A DNA stretch of 64,000 nucleotides from Bimuria novae-zelandiae CBS 107.79 (lineage: Eukaryota; Ascomycota; Dothideomycetes; Pleosporales; Didymosphaeriaceae), in NCBI GenBank assembly GCA_010015655.1, contig ML976712.1, positions 351,446-415,445 on the forward strand, read 5' to 3'. Position numbers and translations under genes: made by a program. The notes below the pieces were generated by a model. It did no database searches, was not told the origin of the DNA, and was given only the letters and a program-made list of their open reading frames with translations. Below are positions 48,000 to 57,715 of this stretch, one piece after another. Numbering within the stretch: position 1 is the first letter of the stretch; each line of letters opens with the position of its first letter.

Positions 48000-48379
48000 A
48001 GGCGCCGTGCCGCGCCTGCACCCACTTCTCTCATGGCATCTCCACTAATCAACCTCCCTTGCTACGCATGGAGAATGCGGCGCTCGCAGCCGTCGGCAAC
48101 CACTCGTCCATGCGATCTAGACAGGGTTCTGACCAGGCTTCTGCTGGCGGTGTGCATGTCGCAGTGGCAAAGTCACACTATGTCCAACCAGGGGCTTCAC
48201 TATGCACAGCCATCGGGAACTCCGATACTGCGAGGGGCTCGAGTCTGTTTCATGCGACCACGGTACGGCGATGGGATCCGTGAAGCTCCATGCTCGGGTG
48301 TCCTGCCAGGAATGGGAGTGAGTAGCGCTATCCTACGTGCTTGAACCAAGGCTCTCCTGCGAGAAAAGCACCCTCCTTG
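48000..48379. other. No firm gene
   Basis: Normal-GC sequence with short open frames on both strands (for example + 48033-48344) that lack recognisable features. Probably 5' DNA of the neighbouring minus-strand gene. Confidence 0.4.
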
Positions 48380-48903
48380 CTAGGAGGGACGGGGGAAATT
48401 GTCATCGCAAAGCTGCTCTGATGTGAACGGTTTGTATCTGACGCCTTCTTGAAGGAGAGGCACACTCGACACTGACCTGTAAACCTGCTTCCATCCGAGC
48501 GTACGCGTCAGCTCCTGGATGCGGTGATTAGGAGGAAGGTTCAGTGCCGCTGGGATTCCATGAGACGTCAAGCTAGGGACTGTGCCGTTCTCAACCATTT
48601 GAAACCCTGTTACGGCCCACCGCGGCAGAGGGAGCAGGCAGCCATAAATTAGGCTTACCTCCCAGTCCTCGCCCTATTCGTGCCGTTACCTGTCCGCCCT
48701 GATTTGCGACTTGGAGAATCGGCGGCAACGATGGGACGCTGCAACTCTCCATCGTGATCTGGCGCAGGACTTAATAGTCCGCTGCCATATCTGGTTCGAC
48801 GCTGTCGGATGAAGGCGCCTCTCCAGCGGGGAGTCGGGCCACGCGAGGCGTTGTCTGAACCGGTCGGCGGATTTCGAGGGGAATCTTTGCACGCGAGATG
48901 CAA
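48380..48903 (-). CDS. Candidate two-exon gene, unrecognised
   Basis: Two minus-strand frames join cleanly if an intron 48689-48607 (83 bp, GTAACG...AACAG) is removed. Exon 1 is 48903-48690 (MHLACKDSPRNPPTGSDNAS start) and exon 2 is 48606-48380 (TVPSLTSHGIPAALNLPP, ending DDNFPRPS). The product would be about 146 residues, Ser/Arg/Pro-rich with no known domain. Another donor inside the same intron (GTAAGC, 48658) puts the second exon out of frame. Upstream coding may exist in the overlapping frame at 48686-48979. Confidence 0.25.
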
Positions 48904-48979
48904 GTCCTAGAGCTTTTATGAGTTCTCCCTCTGCTGGCAGCAATCCGGTGTGCGCAGCTAGTCGCATAGTCTCTTGCAA

Positions 48980-49490
48980 GGTCTAGAAGAGGAAGAAGCT
49001 CGAGGATTTGCGACTGATTCGGATGTACGCTGGAGGGAGGACGATAGACTCGAACGGGCTAGGAACACACTATAGGAGGCCATCGATAGCTAAAACAAAT
49101 ACCTTTCTCCCCCGAAATAGATAGCGTGTTTTGGAGTTATGAAAGGCGTGTTGGGATTCGGTTACAGTAGAAAGATCAACGAGGAAATGGGATGAAGTTG
49201 ACTATGGTCTGTGCGCGGCGCCTGGTCCCGTTAAAGGGCGGAACCCCTGTCTAGCCTTCCTCCAATCATCAACGACAGCGCTTCGGCGGCATAGGCCCAT
49301 TTTGGTCTCTTCTCTATTTTTAGGCGTCAATAATTAGCATCAGGGCCTCAACAGGACCCCGCTGACGTCAGGTACAGGATCCCTAGGTTGGTATGCGGAG
49401 ATATATATCCAGGGCGCACGGCGGTCAAGCGGTACTAAATGGACGAGTGACTGGATCCACTAACCACGTTTGAGGGAGACATATAGGTAG
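48980..49490. other. Intergenic, nothing recognised
   Basis: Unmutated sequence without a convincing open frame on either strand. Confidence 0.45.
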
Positions 49491-49615
49491 CGTTGTGCAA
49501 TATATTTTCTGAGCTGCTTGCTTGTCTTTTTCCCCTCTGCAGTCGCGAGCTTGATTTGGTATGTGACACCCCCTCAGCGGAGACATTGATCAATCAAATC
49601 AGGGATCGTTGCATT

Positions 49616-50084
49616 CTATATAGATCCATACAGGTAGAGTGCGGTTCTCTGCAGCACCTTAATTCTATCCCAGACCATCTGCTCCTCTTCTTCTCCCATC
49701 CCCACGGTCGTATCAGAGTAGTCAATCTTGAATTCAGCGATATCGAAGCCTCGTGCCTGTACAAGCTCCCCAAACAGGTGGAAGAGTGCAGCCTCGCCAG
49801 CATGATAACCTAGGGTGCACCTCATAATGTGGAAAACAAAAGTTATCGACTTCTTGCAGGCGACAACAAGGGCGTTTGCGAGTAGCATTATAGAATCCCT
49901 TCGAAGATAATCGTCGCCAGAGGTCTTGTCTACCCGCAAGTGTATCGAGCTTACGTAGCAAAGCGCTGAGACGGGGAGAGGGCTTAGGGTCGTAGAGAGT
50001 GCGTCGGCCCGTGCTGCACGCGAGCAGAGGAAACGAACACAGACGCCATGGCGAAGTTAGGAGAGACGCCGTGTTGTTGATCAT
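49616..50084 (-). CDS. Candidate gene fragment, unrecognised
   Basis: Two overlapping minus-strand frames look natural: 50084-49734 (start MINNTASLLTSPWRLC, with RTLYDPKPSPRLSALLRKLD) and 49939-49616 (KTSGDDYLRRDSIMLLANAL, later GEEEEQMVWDRIKVLQRTAL). They would need a frameshift or an unseen intron near 49935 to make one protein of about 155 residues. The + strand frame at 49493-49813 is antisense to the second. No domain recognised. Confidence 0.3.
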
Positions 50085-50419
50085 GGGGGCCGACGTGCTG
50101 TTGGCAAATTCAACACAAAGTCTCTTAGTGCCAATGGAGATGCCGCTAGGTATGGAGCTTTTCGTAGTAAACTCGTTAAGCGTGCTCTGTGTACTACTTT
50201 CGAGGGAGGACGCAGCACTTCGTACAGCGGTGGCCAGACTGCGGACCTTTCTCTCAAATCAGGAGGCTCCGGGAATGCGAGTGAGCAGGTCTTGTCGCCC
50301 TACGATCGTGTGGTCATGCGGCAACCAGTCACGCCGTGCTGTAATATCACCAAGGATGGGTAACTGGGTGAGATTGAACTGTGTGGCTGGTATCAAGCTC
50401 GCCTCGGATAGATAAGATC

Positions 50420-51610
50420 ACTTACATGAAAGCTGGCTATGCCTTGATTGTGCATACGAGGGGTAGTTAGTACCATCAGAGCTATCATAAAACCACTTAC
50501 TGTCAGTACGAAGTTTGTACAGAGGGCTATCAGATGGATCAGTTTGTAAGACGGCATCCTAAGTTCTGGTGTCCCTGTTGTTGGATGACTTGCCCGTTAT
50601 ATAGATTGTTGCTTGCTTATTCAAGCTCCCGGGCGCCTTATCAGGCCCGAAGCCTGCCAAGCTGCGCAGTGTTGAAAAGTTTCCTATATGAACCGTCATC
50701 CTGCGAGAGTAATTGACTCTTCAGACAAAAAATGAATTTTAAGTACGCACTTCTCCTCGTCGCTTCGCTCACGTCAATCAATGGTGTCCACCAGCATACA
50801 AACAACGCAAGCATAGCGCAAATGCACATGGTGGTGCGGCCTTCTCATAAAGCCCCTTCGCTGTCGGACGAAAACGTGAGCAGATATTCCACCAATACTT
50901 GACCCGGGACTGAGTAATGGTGACGCCAGCTTCCCGGAGGAAGGCTGTGTGGTAGGGAACGCCTCCTTCTTTTCGTCAGAGCCCGCGCGAAAATCGTACG
51001 AGCCTGTAGATGCCCGTTCCGCCTGATCCGCTGCCCGCACGCTGATCAGGGAGCTCCCAGCGAAGGCTGCCTACTCGTCGGCGACTCCGAGACCTAAACT
51101 TGGGCTCATATCTTGATCCTGGTGGCGTGGGCCGAAACCTACAGGCAGATTAGCGCCCAAACGGGCTCCTGCTGAGTCGAGAGGCCGCTCCAGCCCTTCC
51201 ATCCGTTTTATCTGTAACGCCGGAATGCAATCTGCCGTCATACAGACAGTCATACAGACCCGGGCTCTACTAATTAGTGTTAAGTGCAGACTGGGCGAGT
51301 ACATGCCAATACCGTCTGCATGTCTGACCAGCGGGTCGTAGCCTGACTGAGCCCGCTTCATGTGACTCTCTTGTGAAACTGGGCTTGCAGTTAGGGCAAT
51401 TTAGGGCAATCGCCTTCCCGAGGCTTGCAATTCCGTAAAAGTATTAAGGGTCCAACCGAAATTGCACGGGCCTGACCCGTCTTGCTAAGACGCTATTGAG
51501 GCGTGCAAGGCGCTTCTATTGCCATTCCATGTGTTTGGTGACGTGGCAGGTTGACGGTCTCCGATACGGGCTTCTCCAAGGAGGAAACTGAAGGAATGGG
51601 AGCATTTCGT
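50420..51610. other. No firm gene; weak minus-strand frames
   Basis: Minus-strand frames at 50774-51040 (88 codons) and 51071-51361 (96 codons) have no start context or domain that convinces. A short repeat ATACAGACAGTCATACAGAC occurs near 51240-51259. Otherwise plain unmutated sequence. Confidence 0.35.
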
Positions 51611-51663
51611 TCGTGGACGAGGTCGAGGTAAAGGGTAGTAGGTGCTATGAACACTGCTCAATC

Positions 51664-52323
51664 ATGGCGAAGGCAAGGGAGCCAGAGCGGCCAAAATCCG
51701 GAAAGGGACAGAGCTGCTCGCGGAGTATCGAAGGGAAGATAGGAACTCCCCTAGAGACGCCGCAGCGCCCTCATCGTCGGTCCGGAAAGGGGGAAAAACT
51801 GGAGCCATCCGGGCAGTGCAGCGGTTGCATGATGTGGCAAGGGGTGAGAAAATGCCTCATGGGTAAGCCCGAGCGACCAATGAGGAGATGGGGAGGGGTT
51901 GGGAGAGAAGAGACGATAGAGGGAGAAGGGTAGGCCGGCGAGGGCGGAAGCATCAGAGACCACGCAAGACAGGATGGTTCCCAATTCCACCGTTATCTGC
52001 GGACAGTCCCCTGAACACACCGCATACGAAGAAGCGGCAAAGGAGATCCGAGGAAGACGACGAGGGGGAAGATTTGTATCACGCTGAAGCTGCCGTCCGT
52101 TTTTTCGCAGCCTGCACGTCCAATTTCGGTGGAGCTCGTTCATTACACCGACGTTTTAATCGATCCGGAGGAGGCAGTCGATCCCTGATGCCAGTGGTTA
52201 GAGCTGGAACCGCAGTGGCCGAACATAGATGCAAACGTGAGCTAGAGTGCTCAGCATCACCGGGAATCGTTGAGGCGCAGCGAAAAAAAACAAAAGGTAC
52301 CATCAACCTTGGTGAGGCATTTT
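51664..52323 (+). CDS. Candidate basic/acidic protein, possibly spliced, unknown
   Basis: A + frame at 51613-51933 and one at 51888-52325 can be joined in frame by a 71-bp intron 51863-51933 (GTAAGC...GGTAG), giving about 196 residues from the ATG at 51664. The N-terminal half is Lys/Arg/Pro-rich. A KKRQRRSEEDDEGEDLYHAE-type basic-acidic stretch (about 52032-52090) could act as a nuclear localisation signal, and the C-terminus ends TKGTINLGEAF. No good branch site is seen in the intron. The minus-strand frames here are shadows. No known domain. Confidence 0.3.
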
Positions 52324-52325
52324 AA

Positions 52326-52980
52326 TAATTAGACTGGTGTCGGTGTGTGACACGGCGCGTAGCCCCGTAGCTGTCTCGTGCAGTAACCGGGTTCGGCGTT
52401 CTGGCTATGGCAGCGAAGTGGGTCGTACGAGCATTAGTCTCCGAGACCTTGTTTAGCTGAAGACTGCAATTTGTAATGCTCTCCGTTGATCCGAGCGAAG
52501 TGTTGGCGGTGTGACGTGGTCTTCTAGAACGAAGACATAGAGATCAAGCTCTAGCAAACTTTGTGGGCGCTACTCTTGACGTCGTTGGAAAAGGACATAG
52601 GAATGACAGCCATCGAAAATTCTGTGCAGGAGTAACGAAGCAGGGAAATGTTAATGCCTGTCGCAGTTGCCGTTAGGAGAATACTACAGAACGGGAACAT
52701 TGTGCGGGTACACTTGCCTTCGTGCTGCCACTTAGGAATGGTATGAAATGGTAGTAGGCATGATTTACCGTGCACAGGACAGTGTACGCAGAAAAAGGCT
52801 GGTGAGGGTTAAAAGGTTCTGGCTGAAATAAAATCGGGACGTGGAAAGCTTATTATAAATGACGCTAATTATGTAATGAACATGAATCGGTCGCGGACTT
52901 AAGAATCTCCGGCGCCAAGAATTGCTGGCTTAGAGGCGTCCATTTTCGAAGGCAAAAGCCTCCAGATATGGAGGCATCTA
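52326..52980. other. Intergenic, nothing recognised
   Basis: Normal sequence upstream of the tyrosinase fragment. Short open frames only. Confidence 0.4.
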
Positions 52981-52999
52981 AGCCAACCCAACATCGTTT

Positions 53000-53843
53000 A
53001 TGGGGAAAGAGTGCGGCTACAAAGGATATCAACCTTACTACAATTGGCCACGCTGGGCCAGTAACCCTGGTGCGTCGCCCGCTCTTGATGGCTCTGCTAC
53101 ATCCATGGGCGGGAACGGTCTTGGAGGGGACCGTTGTACCAACCAGACCCTTTGGGGCATTCCAACCCAAGACGCACCAGTGATCGCGATTCCTCACGGC
53201 GCTGGTGGAGGCTGCGTGAATTCAGGGCCCTTCAAGGATTGGAAGGTCAACCTAGATCCTGTCTTCACGGACGTGACTTGTGTAACTCCCAACCCCGAGC
53301 GAGAGTACAACAGCCTCATGGGCCTCGGTCTCAACACCCGCTGCTTGCGGCGCGACATCTCCTCGTAGACCTCGATCCAATGGACGAACGACAACATGGT
53401 CACCCAGCTGCTCAAAAGCAAGGACATCAAGACCTTCTGGTACGACATGCAGGGTGGCGAGAACCCTTTCGCGAACAACTTCATGGGTGTTCACACGGCG
53501 GGCCACTTCACGATCGGCGGTGACCCGGGCTCCGATTTCGTGGCATCCCCTGGCGACCCTTGGTAAGTCCCACACCCGAATTGACGCGTCTCGGCAATAT
53601 GCTTACTTCACCAGGTTTTTCTTCCACCACGGCCAGATCGACCGCACTTGGTGGACATGGCAGAACCTCGACCCTAAGAACCGCGTTAACGCCATCTACG
53701 GCACCGTCGTTCTTGCAGATCCGACTGCGCCCAATGCTACACTCGATGATAGCATGAACTTGGGATATGCGTTCCCGGGTACCGTTACCATTAGGGAGGC
53801 CATGAGCACCATGGCTGGACCTTTCTGTTACTCGTACATATAG
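53000..53843 (+). pseudogene. Tyrosinase (copper type 3) C-terminal half, pseudogene
   Basis: Tyrosinases oxidise phenols to quinones using two copper sites. From about 53000 the frame reads ECGYKGYQPYYNWPRWASNP, a conserved stretch just after the CuA site in fungal secreted tyrosinases, then GGNGLGGDRC and the CuB site GVHTAGHFTIGGDPGSDF (His-x3-His). An intron 53563-53614 (GTAAGT...CACCAG, 52 bp, GCTTAC branch) joins W to FFFHHGQIDRTWWTWQNLDP, with the third CuB His. The end, AMSTMAGPFCYSYI, closes at 53843. Two defects: the N-terminal half with signal peptide and CuA is absent (an in-frame stop lies just upstream), and TAG at 53366-53368 interrupts the frame after RCLRRDISS. Otherwise unmutated, so the loss is deletion plus one point stop, not RIP. 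Confidence 0.88.
53563..53614 (+). other. Intron in tyrosinase pseudogene
   Basis: GTAAGT donor, GCTTAC branch site 9 bp before the ACCAG acceptor; restores the WFFFHHGQIDR frame across a phase 2 junction. Shows this fragment derives from genomic DNA, not from a processed copy. Confidence 0.85.
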
Positions 53844-54475
53844 GGGACTAGACCATAGAGAGATTCCTTCTTCTGTATATTTAGCTTTAAACTAATTCGT
53901 AATAGAGAATTGGCAATGGCATTTGCGGCGCTCTCGTGATTTCGTGCCAAGGGAGAAACACATCCGAAATTTCAGCATGGCCTGTGCCAAATTGGGTGGC
54001 AGTGATACAAACGCCGTTAAGGGAGATACAGTTTTGCAGCATCGGCTTCGTACCGTTTTTACTAGACAGCTTGGCTCTTTTAGACTCTTTTCATCATAGA
54101 CGGAAGGTGACGCGAGGTGGAGCAGAAGGGTGTATTTCGACGAGTGGGTTTTACGATGGCACGCCCACTGGTTCTCACGCGTTGACAATCGTCGGAGATA
54201 TAATATCGCTACATTTACTGATTAAGAAAGAGCGAAAGGACGCCGAGGATGGGTGATGGCGAAGTGCGACTGAAGATGTCCGTTGAGGAAGGCTCCGCCC
54301 GCCCGGGAATCCGCCCCGCAGTGGCGCCCATGTTCTGCAACGGCCAAACCGGAACCATTTAATCCTCCGACCGACTAACCCACAATTCTCAGGATTTTTC
54401 ATGTTCCTGGGCCTCTCGAACATTTCACAGCTCCAACTCTAATGCCTCAACTCTACAACACACTGCACGGGTGGG
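53844..54475. other. Intergenic between tyrosinase relic and acyltransferase
   Basis: No convincing gene. Short minus-strand frames (53892-54188, 54175-54423) show no recognisable feature. It probably contains the acyltransferase promoter; no clear TATA box. Confidence 0.4.
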
Positions 54476-55745
54476 ATGGGAACGATGACGTCATACTGGG
54501 CTCCTGTCCTTGAGGAGGATTTGCTCCACCAACTGCTCCGCGATACGCCGCCAGCGATTGTCGCACTCCTCATTCCGGCGGTTTTCATGTACCTGAGCTT
54601 TTATGCTTTGGCAAAAAAATGGTACTGGACGAGCCGGGCGTTGGTGGCACCGACACTACTTCTGTTCTGGGCGAGCATTGAGATCGCGCCCGTGAGATGT
54701 TTAGCGTTGCGAGGAGTCTTCGATTTCGGAAGTAAGTATCGTTATATTGTGTGACGGTTAAGAACATTCTACTCCGACAGGAGCAGAAGCTTAGCCTTTT
54801 GCTCCCCGACATATTGAGAACAGTCTATTGCCTATTTGTACTTATCGCATTTATTCCACTGCATTGCCGTAAAAAGCAGACTTCACTCTCGCAATAGCAC
54901 TAATATTCATACTCTTGCGCTAACCTCCATTAGTTGCCATTGGAATCATGAAACTACTTGAGCTACATTTGCTGTCTTTGCAGAAATCTCTTCCTGAATA
55001 CGCTGCCGGAATCCCACCGCGACCGACCATCATGGCGCTGCTCTGGCTCACCGAGCTGCGTTACGAATCGTTCACACCGAACCCAATCCGACTAGCGCCA
55101 CTCCCACGGTATCCCTTCCCCTCGTCCCCCAAGAAGAGGAGGATCTTCTATTCAGAACCTGTACAGCTTCTCATCCACATTGCTATTTTTGTTACCCTGC
55201 AGAGTATGCCCCAATATGCACCCGTAAAAGCATTCGGCGTCCTACTGAGCATCTGGATTGTCTTCACCGCCTGCCAAATCGCTTTCCGATACACAAATAG
55301 CCCTCCACTACTCGGACCCATCTTCCTCGCCGACAGCCTAGCGACCTTCTGGACCGAAACATGGCATAATGTCTTCACCTCACCATGCCTCACGCTTGCC
55401 TACAACCCGACCCTGTGGATGCTTACGAAGTTCGCGGTACCTCGTAAGATTGCACGCGCATTCGCGGTCATTGCGTCTTTCGCTCTCATGGCCGTCTTCC
55501 ATGCCGAGGTCATGTCGCCCATTCTTTCACGGGAAGGAAAGATGCGGATTGGTTTGTTCTTCGTGCTAAACGGATTGTTTACGGTGATTGAAGCGGCGTT
55601 ATGGGGGAAGAAGAGGGATTGGCGGCGTGCGTTAATGGCTTGGATTATTGAGCTTTCGCTGGCGAGCTGGGCGGTTGAGACGGCTCAAGTGGCTGATGGA
55701 TTGCTGAATGCGGACTGGAGGGGACTTTGCAGGCCCAATATATGA
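54476..55745 (+). CDS. Wax-synthase-type membrane-bound O-acyltransferase, 355 aa
   Basis: These integral membrane enzymes transfer acyl groups from acyl-CoA to hydroxyls; in fungi they often decorate secondary metabolites. Model: exon 1 54476-54731, intron 54732-54933 (202 bp, GTAAGT donor, CTAAC branch site, ATTAG acceptor), exon 2 54934-55745, joining ...RGVFDFG to IAIGIMKLLEL in frame. Several hydrophobic spans are visible (about residues 25-45, 55-72, 165-215, 240-270, 285-310). Conserved motifs: SLATFWTETWHN (family L..FW...WH) and SFALMAVFHAEVMSP with the likely catalytic His. No RIP and no stops, so it seems functional. The intron is long for this region; splitting it leaves a stop. 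It could start at the second Met (54485). It stands between two secondary-metabolism relics. Confidence 0.82.
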
Positions 55746-56082
55746 GGAAGGGAAAATGGTTGCCATGATGGGGTCGTTGAGTGAGGGGTCAGGTTTCGGG
55801 CAGTATACTTCCGCTGCACGATACTCACGCTGAAAGGAAGGACGTTCTAAAGAGGGCTCGGAGGCTAGTTATCCATCGCTTAATTGCGAACCCTACTCAC
55901 TTAACTAAATCAACCCACTTGTGTACGTCCTTGCGGCGCAGTGGAGGAGACGTGATTTCCGCAACTGTGCCGCTTTGCTTACCTGTATCGCGCGCTTGGC
56001 ACTAGGAGTTCTCCCCACGAACAACTTCACCCTTTGCTCTTCTTTTCCCTAATTACAAAAGAAGTCCCCGTCGTGACTCGTC
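55746..56082. other. Intergenic, nothing recognised
   Basis: Unmutated sequence between the acyltransferase stop and the NRPS-like fragment. No gene seen. Confidence 0.45.
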
Positions 56083-56605
56083 ATGGTGCACGACAAAAGT
56101 TTGGGTCACTGACTTCTGGTCACACTCATTGATCAGTACGCTGCTACAGAGCTGTCGTCTGTGTGGGGTGCCATTGCATCAAATGAGAATGATCTTTCTC
56201 AAGAATTCAAAGATATCACATATCAAAAGTTTGCAAACGCTATTAGTCTTGCGGCGACCTGGCTCCAAGATCACCTCCCGCTGCCGACGTGTGATTTCCA
56301 GACCATCACCTACGTTGGTCCAAAAGACGTCCGCTACCCAATCATTGCTGTAGCGGCTGCGAAGCTCAAAAAGAAGGTGGGCCTGCATCTACCTTTATGT
56401 ATCTATATCCCGACGCTGAAGTTTTAAGCTGCTTCTGCCCTCACCCTTCGCCTCCACCAGTGCCCAAGTCTATCTCATTGGAGCCTCAAAATGCGAGGTA
56501 TATCTACACGGAGGGCCACTGGACAGCGAAACTCGTGGAATCCTCTCAGCAAACAACAACATAGATTTCATGCAAATACCTTCACCTTCAAACTTCCTGT
56601 GGTAA
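56083..56605 (+). pseudogene. NRPS-like adenylating enzyme, N-terminal stump
   Basis: The sequence resembles the start of the adenylation domain of fungal NRPS-like (A-T-reductase) enzymes, which activate carboxylic acids as AMP esters. ATG 56083 is followed by a TGA at 56110, then LIDQYAATELSSVWGAI, DITYQKFANAISLAATWLQD and YVGPKDVRYPIIAVAAAKLK, all characteristic of that N-terminus. A 52-bp intron 56377-56428 (GTGGGC...TTTAAG) leads to LLPSPFASTSAQVYLIGASK, and the frame stops at 56605. Only about 156 of a usual 1000 or more residues remain. The AMP-binding core, carrier and reductase domains are missing, so it cannot function. Confidence 0.72.
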
Positions 56606-56772
56606 TCTGCGGCAGAGCTGTCGGCATGATATGCTGGAACATACTGTTTTACAGCTAGTTTGAGCGCCGCCGAAGGCTCCTTAGATGAATGTGGGTATCC
56701 ACGAATGTGCTGACACGGCACCACGTGCTCTATTACATCGAATGCACGGTCTGGGTCGGCCTCGGGCGCCAT
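56606..56772 (-). pseudogene. Alpha/beta hydrolase N-terminal stump
   Basis: From ATG 56772 on the minus strand the protein reads MAPEADPDRAFDVIEHVVP, then CQHIRGYPHSS and ALKLAVKQYVP. This is the N-terminal signature of a fungal alpha/beta hydrolase family found in secondary-metabolite clusters (VIEHT.P.QHIREYP, LKLAVKQYIP). The similarity ends after about 45 residues, where the catalytic part should begin, and the DNA runs into the oppositely oriented NRPS-like fragment. The breakpoint is near 56605-56640. Confidence 0.6.
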
Positions 56773-56858
56773 CGCTAGTTGTGGAGGAGTAAAGTTGTTG
56801 TACAGCAGACCCAGAATGAAGAGGGTGCCTGTAGGTAAGCGCTAGCGCCTAGTGTGTC

Positions 56859-56908
56859 CATCAAGCAAGTAAAGTAAAAAATCACCCCTTTACTTTACTT
56901 GCTTGATG
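56859..56908. repeat. Perfect inverted repeat, 20-bp arms, 10-bp loop
   Basis: Left arm 56859-56878 starts CATCAAGCAAGTAAAG; the right arm 56889-56908 is its exact complement. The right arm motif CTTTACTTTACTTGCTT recurs at about 56914 and 56945, so three direct copies and one inverted copy lie within 110 bp. Confidence 0.88.
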
Positions 56909-57106
56909 AAATCCTTTACTTTACTTGCTTACTTAATAAGAAACCTTTACTTTACTTGCTTGCTTAACATTACTTAGTGATATTTCTCGATTCGAATCTA
57001 TAATATATCTATAAGAGTATACTAGTTCGAAGCAGGTGCTTTTAATATTTAATCGCTACTATAGTGTCTAAATTAAGGCGATTTCGTTTATCTATAATAA
57101 CCTTCT
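56909..57106. other. Junction DNA before the DIRS-like element
   Basis: Contains the direct copies of CTTTACTTTACTTGCTT, then TA-rich sequence. The terminal boundary of the retroelement is probably within 56930-57106, but I cannot place it. Confidence 0.4.
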
Positions 57107-57245
57107 TCTATACAACCTCACTTGCCATTGCTAGTAGTGGTGTTGAGTAACGCTTTGATTGGCGGCGTAGGCTCTTACGTGCGGAGTAAGAGGGAATGTG
57201 GAGGTATGCTCCCGCTCGTTTCCTCTGCTTAGCAGCGTGTCGGCC
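57107..57245. repeat. Direct repeat, outer copy, little mutated
   Basis: Starts around TTCTATACAACCTCACTTGC and ends GCAGCGTGTCGGCC. Its partner is 370 bp to the right. Retains TGG, TGC and CCCGCTCG words that are lost in the partner. Confidence 0.88.
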
Positions 57246-57476
57246 TAAACGCAGACTATGTAGAAAGCAAATATAACTAACTATATATCTATTAATTATT
57301 AAACGCTAGGTACTAAGGGAGGAGGGAGGGTAAAATTTGCGCAGTATTTGTACGAATTCCTGTAGTGGCAATAAGGTAGTAGGTAGATAGGGGCATTGTC
57401 TGGATGCATTACTTCTTTATAATGCTACACTTCTTTGTGTAGTGCTTGGCGGCTTAATTAAGTATAGAACCTTTTA

Positions 57477-57615
57477 TCTATACAACCTCACTTGCTATTA
57501 TTAGTAGTAGTGTTAAGTAACGCTTTAATTAGCGGCGTAGGCTCTTACGTATAGAGTAAGAGGGAATATAGAGGTATACTTTTACTTATTTCCTCTGCTT
57601 AGCAGCGTGTTGGCC
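57477..57615. repeat. Direct repeat, inner copy, RIP-mutated
   Basis: Collinear with 57107-57245. All differences I can see are C-to-T or G-to-A in this copy, about twenty over 139 bp. Confidence 0.88.
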
Positions 57616-57715
57616 ACTCCTACGCTATTTATTATTATTATTTTAGGTTTAGGTTAAGTAGTAAGGTCTAGCCTGTAAGGAACTATTTTTATAGGGCGAA
57701 TAGCTAATATAAGTT

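Noticed and set aside
47124..48048. Overlapping + strand frames up to 121 codons
   Set aside because: They are shadows of the spliced minus-strand gene at 46940-47931, whose frame and intron fit better.
53134..53575. Long frames in other phases over the tyrosinase region
   Set aside because: Out-of-frame readings of the tyrosinase fragment, whose copper-binding motifs and intron fix the real frame.
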